A stretch of 64,000 nt of DNA from SLDF01 sp964537925 (GTDB lineage Bacteria > Bacteroidota > Bacteroidia > Chitinophagales > Saprospiraceae): contig CAZICV010000001.1 in assembly GCA_964537925.1 (NCBI GenBank), forward strand, positions 248,001 to 312,000, written 5' to 3'. Position numbers and translations under genes: made by a program. This document shows, piece by piece, positions 62,679 to 64,000 of this stretch. Within the stretch, counting starts at the first letter, position 1; every line of letters begins with the position of its first letter. The notes below the pieces were generated by a model that saw nothing but the letters and a program-made list of their open reading frames with translations, had not been told where the DNA came from and made no database searches.

Positions 62679-64000
62679 TTATCTTTTCAGCCAGGCAGAC
62701 GGATCCTGCGAGGCGTCTCCCTTCCATATCTGGAAGTTGATGATCGAGAAGGGTTCGTCCTCTTCCGAGGCGGCAAGCCCGATGATCTCTCCGGGTGTGA
62801 CCTTCTGTCCTTCTTTCACACGTATATCTTTCAGATTGGCGTACGCCGTGAAGAAAGCGCCGTGTTTGACGATCACCATATAGTTGAACGGAGGCACCAG
62901 GGATTTGCCGATCACTGTACCGTGAAACACCGATCGGACCGGGGCATCGCGCTCCGTGCGTATATCTACCCCGGTATTGTTCACTACCACGCTACTCACT
63001 ACCGCATGCTGATGCACACCGTATTTGCGCTGCACTACCCCTTTGGCAACCGGCCAGGGCAGGTTCCCTTTATTCTTGACGAAGTCATTGGAAAGGCTGA
63101 CACTTTCCGGAGTAGCTGCCATCTCTTCCACATGGCTCACTTTGCGCGGTTGCGCAGCTTTTTCCTTTTTAGCGGGCGCCGTCGTCACAGCTACCGGCGC
63201 CGATGATACGGATGCATTGGTCTCAGAGGCTTCCTTTTCACGTTGAGCGGCGAGCCTGCGCTCCTTTTCCTCTTTCTCCTTGCGCGCTTTCTCCGCGGCG
63301 ATCCTACGCGCTTCTTCTTCCTTGCGCTGCTTTTCGATCTCTATGGCGATCAGACGCTTGACCTCTGTATCCAGCTTTTCCTGGTCCAGGCGTTTCTGAT
63401 CGATGATCTTGCGCAGGCGCGATTCGTCCTTTTTGAGATTCGCCAGCAGCCTGTCCTTCTCCTGCAGTTCTCCCGCCAGCTTACCCGTCTGGTCTTCTTC
63501 CGCACGAAGCAATGCTGTCTTTTCCGCCTTGAAGTTCTCCAATTGGCGGATCTTCTCTTTCAGGTCCTGGGTCTTGTTGCGGATCAGGGTAGCTTGAGCA
63601 GTCCGCATCTTCTTGATCTGGTTGATATACAACCAGCGCTGAAACGCCTGGTTAAGGTCACGGGCAGACAGGATCATCAGCAGCGGATCAGAAGCCATAC
63701 GCAGTTTATACGACCTCTTCAGTACTTTGCCATACTCGTCCATCAGGCTGGCGATCTCGGACTCCAGCTTATCCGTCTCCTTGCGATTGGCCTGTACCTG
63801 ACGGTCCAGTGCCTTCACTTCACTCTTAAGCGTTTTCAACAGCTCTTCACGCTGCTGTACTTGTGTCTGCAACATCTGGAACCGTTGCAACTCTGTCTTC
63901 TGATCCTTCTTTGTTTTCTCCAGGAGACGATTGTTCTCCTTTATTTCATTCAGTATCTGGGTGCGTTTTTTTTCCAGGTCTTTACGGCTCTGAGCCATCG
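62679..64000 (-). CDS. EnvC-like protein: coiled coil plus degenerate M23/LytM domain (5' end cut by window)
   Basis: At least 439 residues visible. The first in-frame ATG is at 63998, but the sequence AQSRKDLEKKRTQILNEIKE is the usual mature start of this family after a signal peptide, so the true start probably lies beyond the window. Two coiled coils cover about 1-240 (KKDQKTELQRFQMLQTQVQQREELLKTLKSEVKALD; EIEKQRKEEEARRIAAEKARKEKEEKERR). The C-terminal M23-like fold (YGVHQHAVVSSVVVNNTGVDIRTERDAPV ... VIVKHGAFFTAYANLKDIRVKEGQ ... FQIWKGD) lacks the HxxxD and HxH zinc ligands of active lysostaphin-type enzymes. This fits a non-catalytic amidase activator. Confidence 0.85.
   Translation of the reverse strand, partial: MAQSRKDLEKKRTQILNEIKENNRLLEKTKKDQKTELQRFQMLQTQVQQREELLKTLKSEVKALDRQVQANRKETDKLESEIASLMDEYGKVLKRSYKLRMASDPLLMILSARDLNQAFQRWLYINQIKKMRTAQATLIRNKTQDLKEKIRQLENFKAEKTALLRAEEDQTGKLAGELQEKDRLLANLKKDESRLRKIIDQKRLDQEKLDTEVKRLIAIEIEKQRKEEEARRIAAEKARKEKEEKERRLAAQREKEASETNASVSSAPVAVTTAPAKKEKAAQPRKVSHVEEMAATPESVSLSNDFVKNKGNLPWPVAKGVVQRKYGVHQHAVVSSVVVNNTGVDIRTERDAPVRSVFHGTVIGKSLVPPFNYMVIVKHGAFFTAYANLKDIRVKEGQKVTPGEIIGLAASEEDEPFSIINFQIWKGDASQDPSAWLKR

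Overview
This window reads as a chromosomal segment of a free-living Bacteroidota bacterium, most likely from the Saprospiria/Chitinophagia side of the phylum. The assignment is inferred from gene content: a SusC/SusD pair, many secreted proteins ending in type IX secretion (T9SS) sorting domains, a DUF4199 gene, a BadF-type sugar kinase beside a GluP/FucP-type permease, and promoters of the Bacteroidota form TTTG-N19/20-TAnnTTTG (seen at rplY, prfC and a luxR-type gene). Coding density is high. I saw no tRNA, rRNA, CRISPR array, insertion sequence or prophage.

1-17.7 kb is a carbohydrate-utilisation locus. A GH31 glycosidase leaves the left edge leftwards. A sugar permease and a BadF-family sugar kinase run rightwards. 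A long leftward block then holds, in transcription order: a T9SS-exported PF10091/GH144-type enzyme, a six-module carbohydrate-binding-like T9SS protein, a lipoprotein fusing a PF10091/GH144-like domain to a serine esterase, a GH3 beta-glucosidase lipoprotein, SusC and SusD. GH144 is the endo-beta-1,2-glucanase family and some GH3 enzymes act on sophoro-oligosaccharides, so I propose a beta-1,2-glucan (possibly decorated cyclic glucan) utilisation locus. This is the strongest candidate for an undescribed system here. 18-20.6 kb holds a lamin-tail-domain surface protein.

20.8-42.8 kb is mostly housekeeping: asd, a coiled-coil protein with an unusual palindromic leader, an M36 metalloprotease, an rlmB-TraB/GumN-acs-gamma carbonic anhydrase run, a DMT exporter, obgE, a DoxX-like protein, nlpC/P60-adk, an omega-amidase-like nitrilase, rplY, prs, an NfeD-like/flotillin pair, glycosylasparaginase-cutC, and a pabA/trpG amidotransferase.

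42.8-50 kb is an exported-protein cluster: an S8 subtilase, an M12B-like metalloprotease, a small lipoprotein and two tandem paralogues of an unrecognised envelope family. 50-64 kb holds a CvpA-like protein, prfC, a structured intergenic element with a possible 15-residue ORF, a cytochrome c-anmK pair, a glycine-rich lipoprotein with a small membrane partner, a duplicated DUF4394 lipoprotein, a large TPR-like protein, a membrane-anchored LuxR-type regulator with DUF4199, a VOC protein, hflX, and an EnvC-like M23 protein cut by the right edge. T9SS-tagged cargo is abundant, but no T9SS machinery, PUL regulator or sigma/anti-sigma pair is present.
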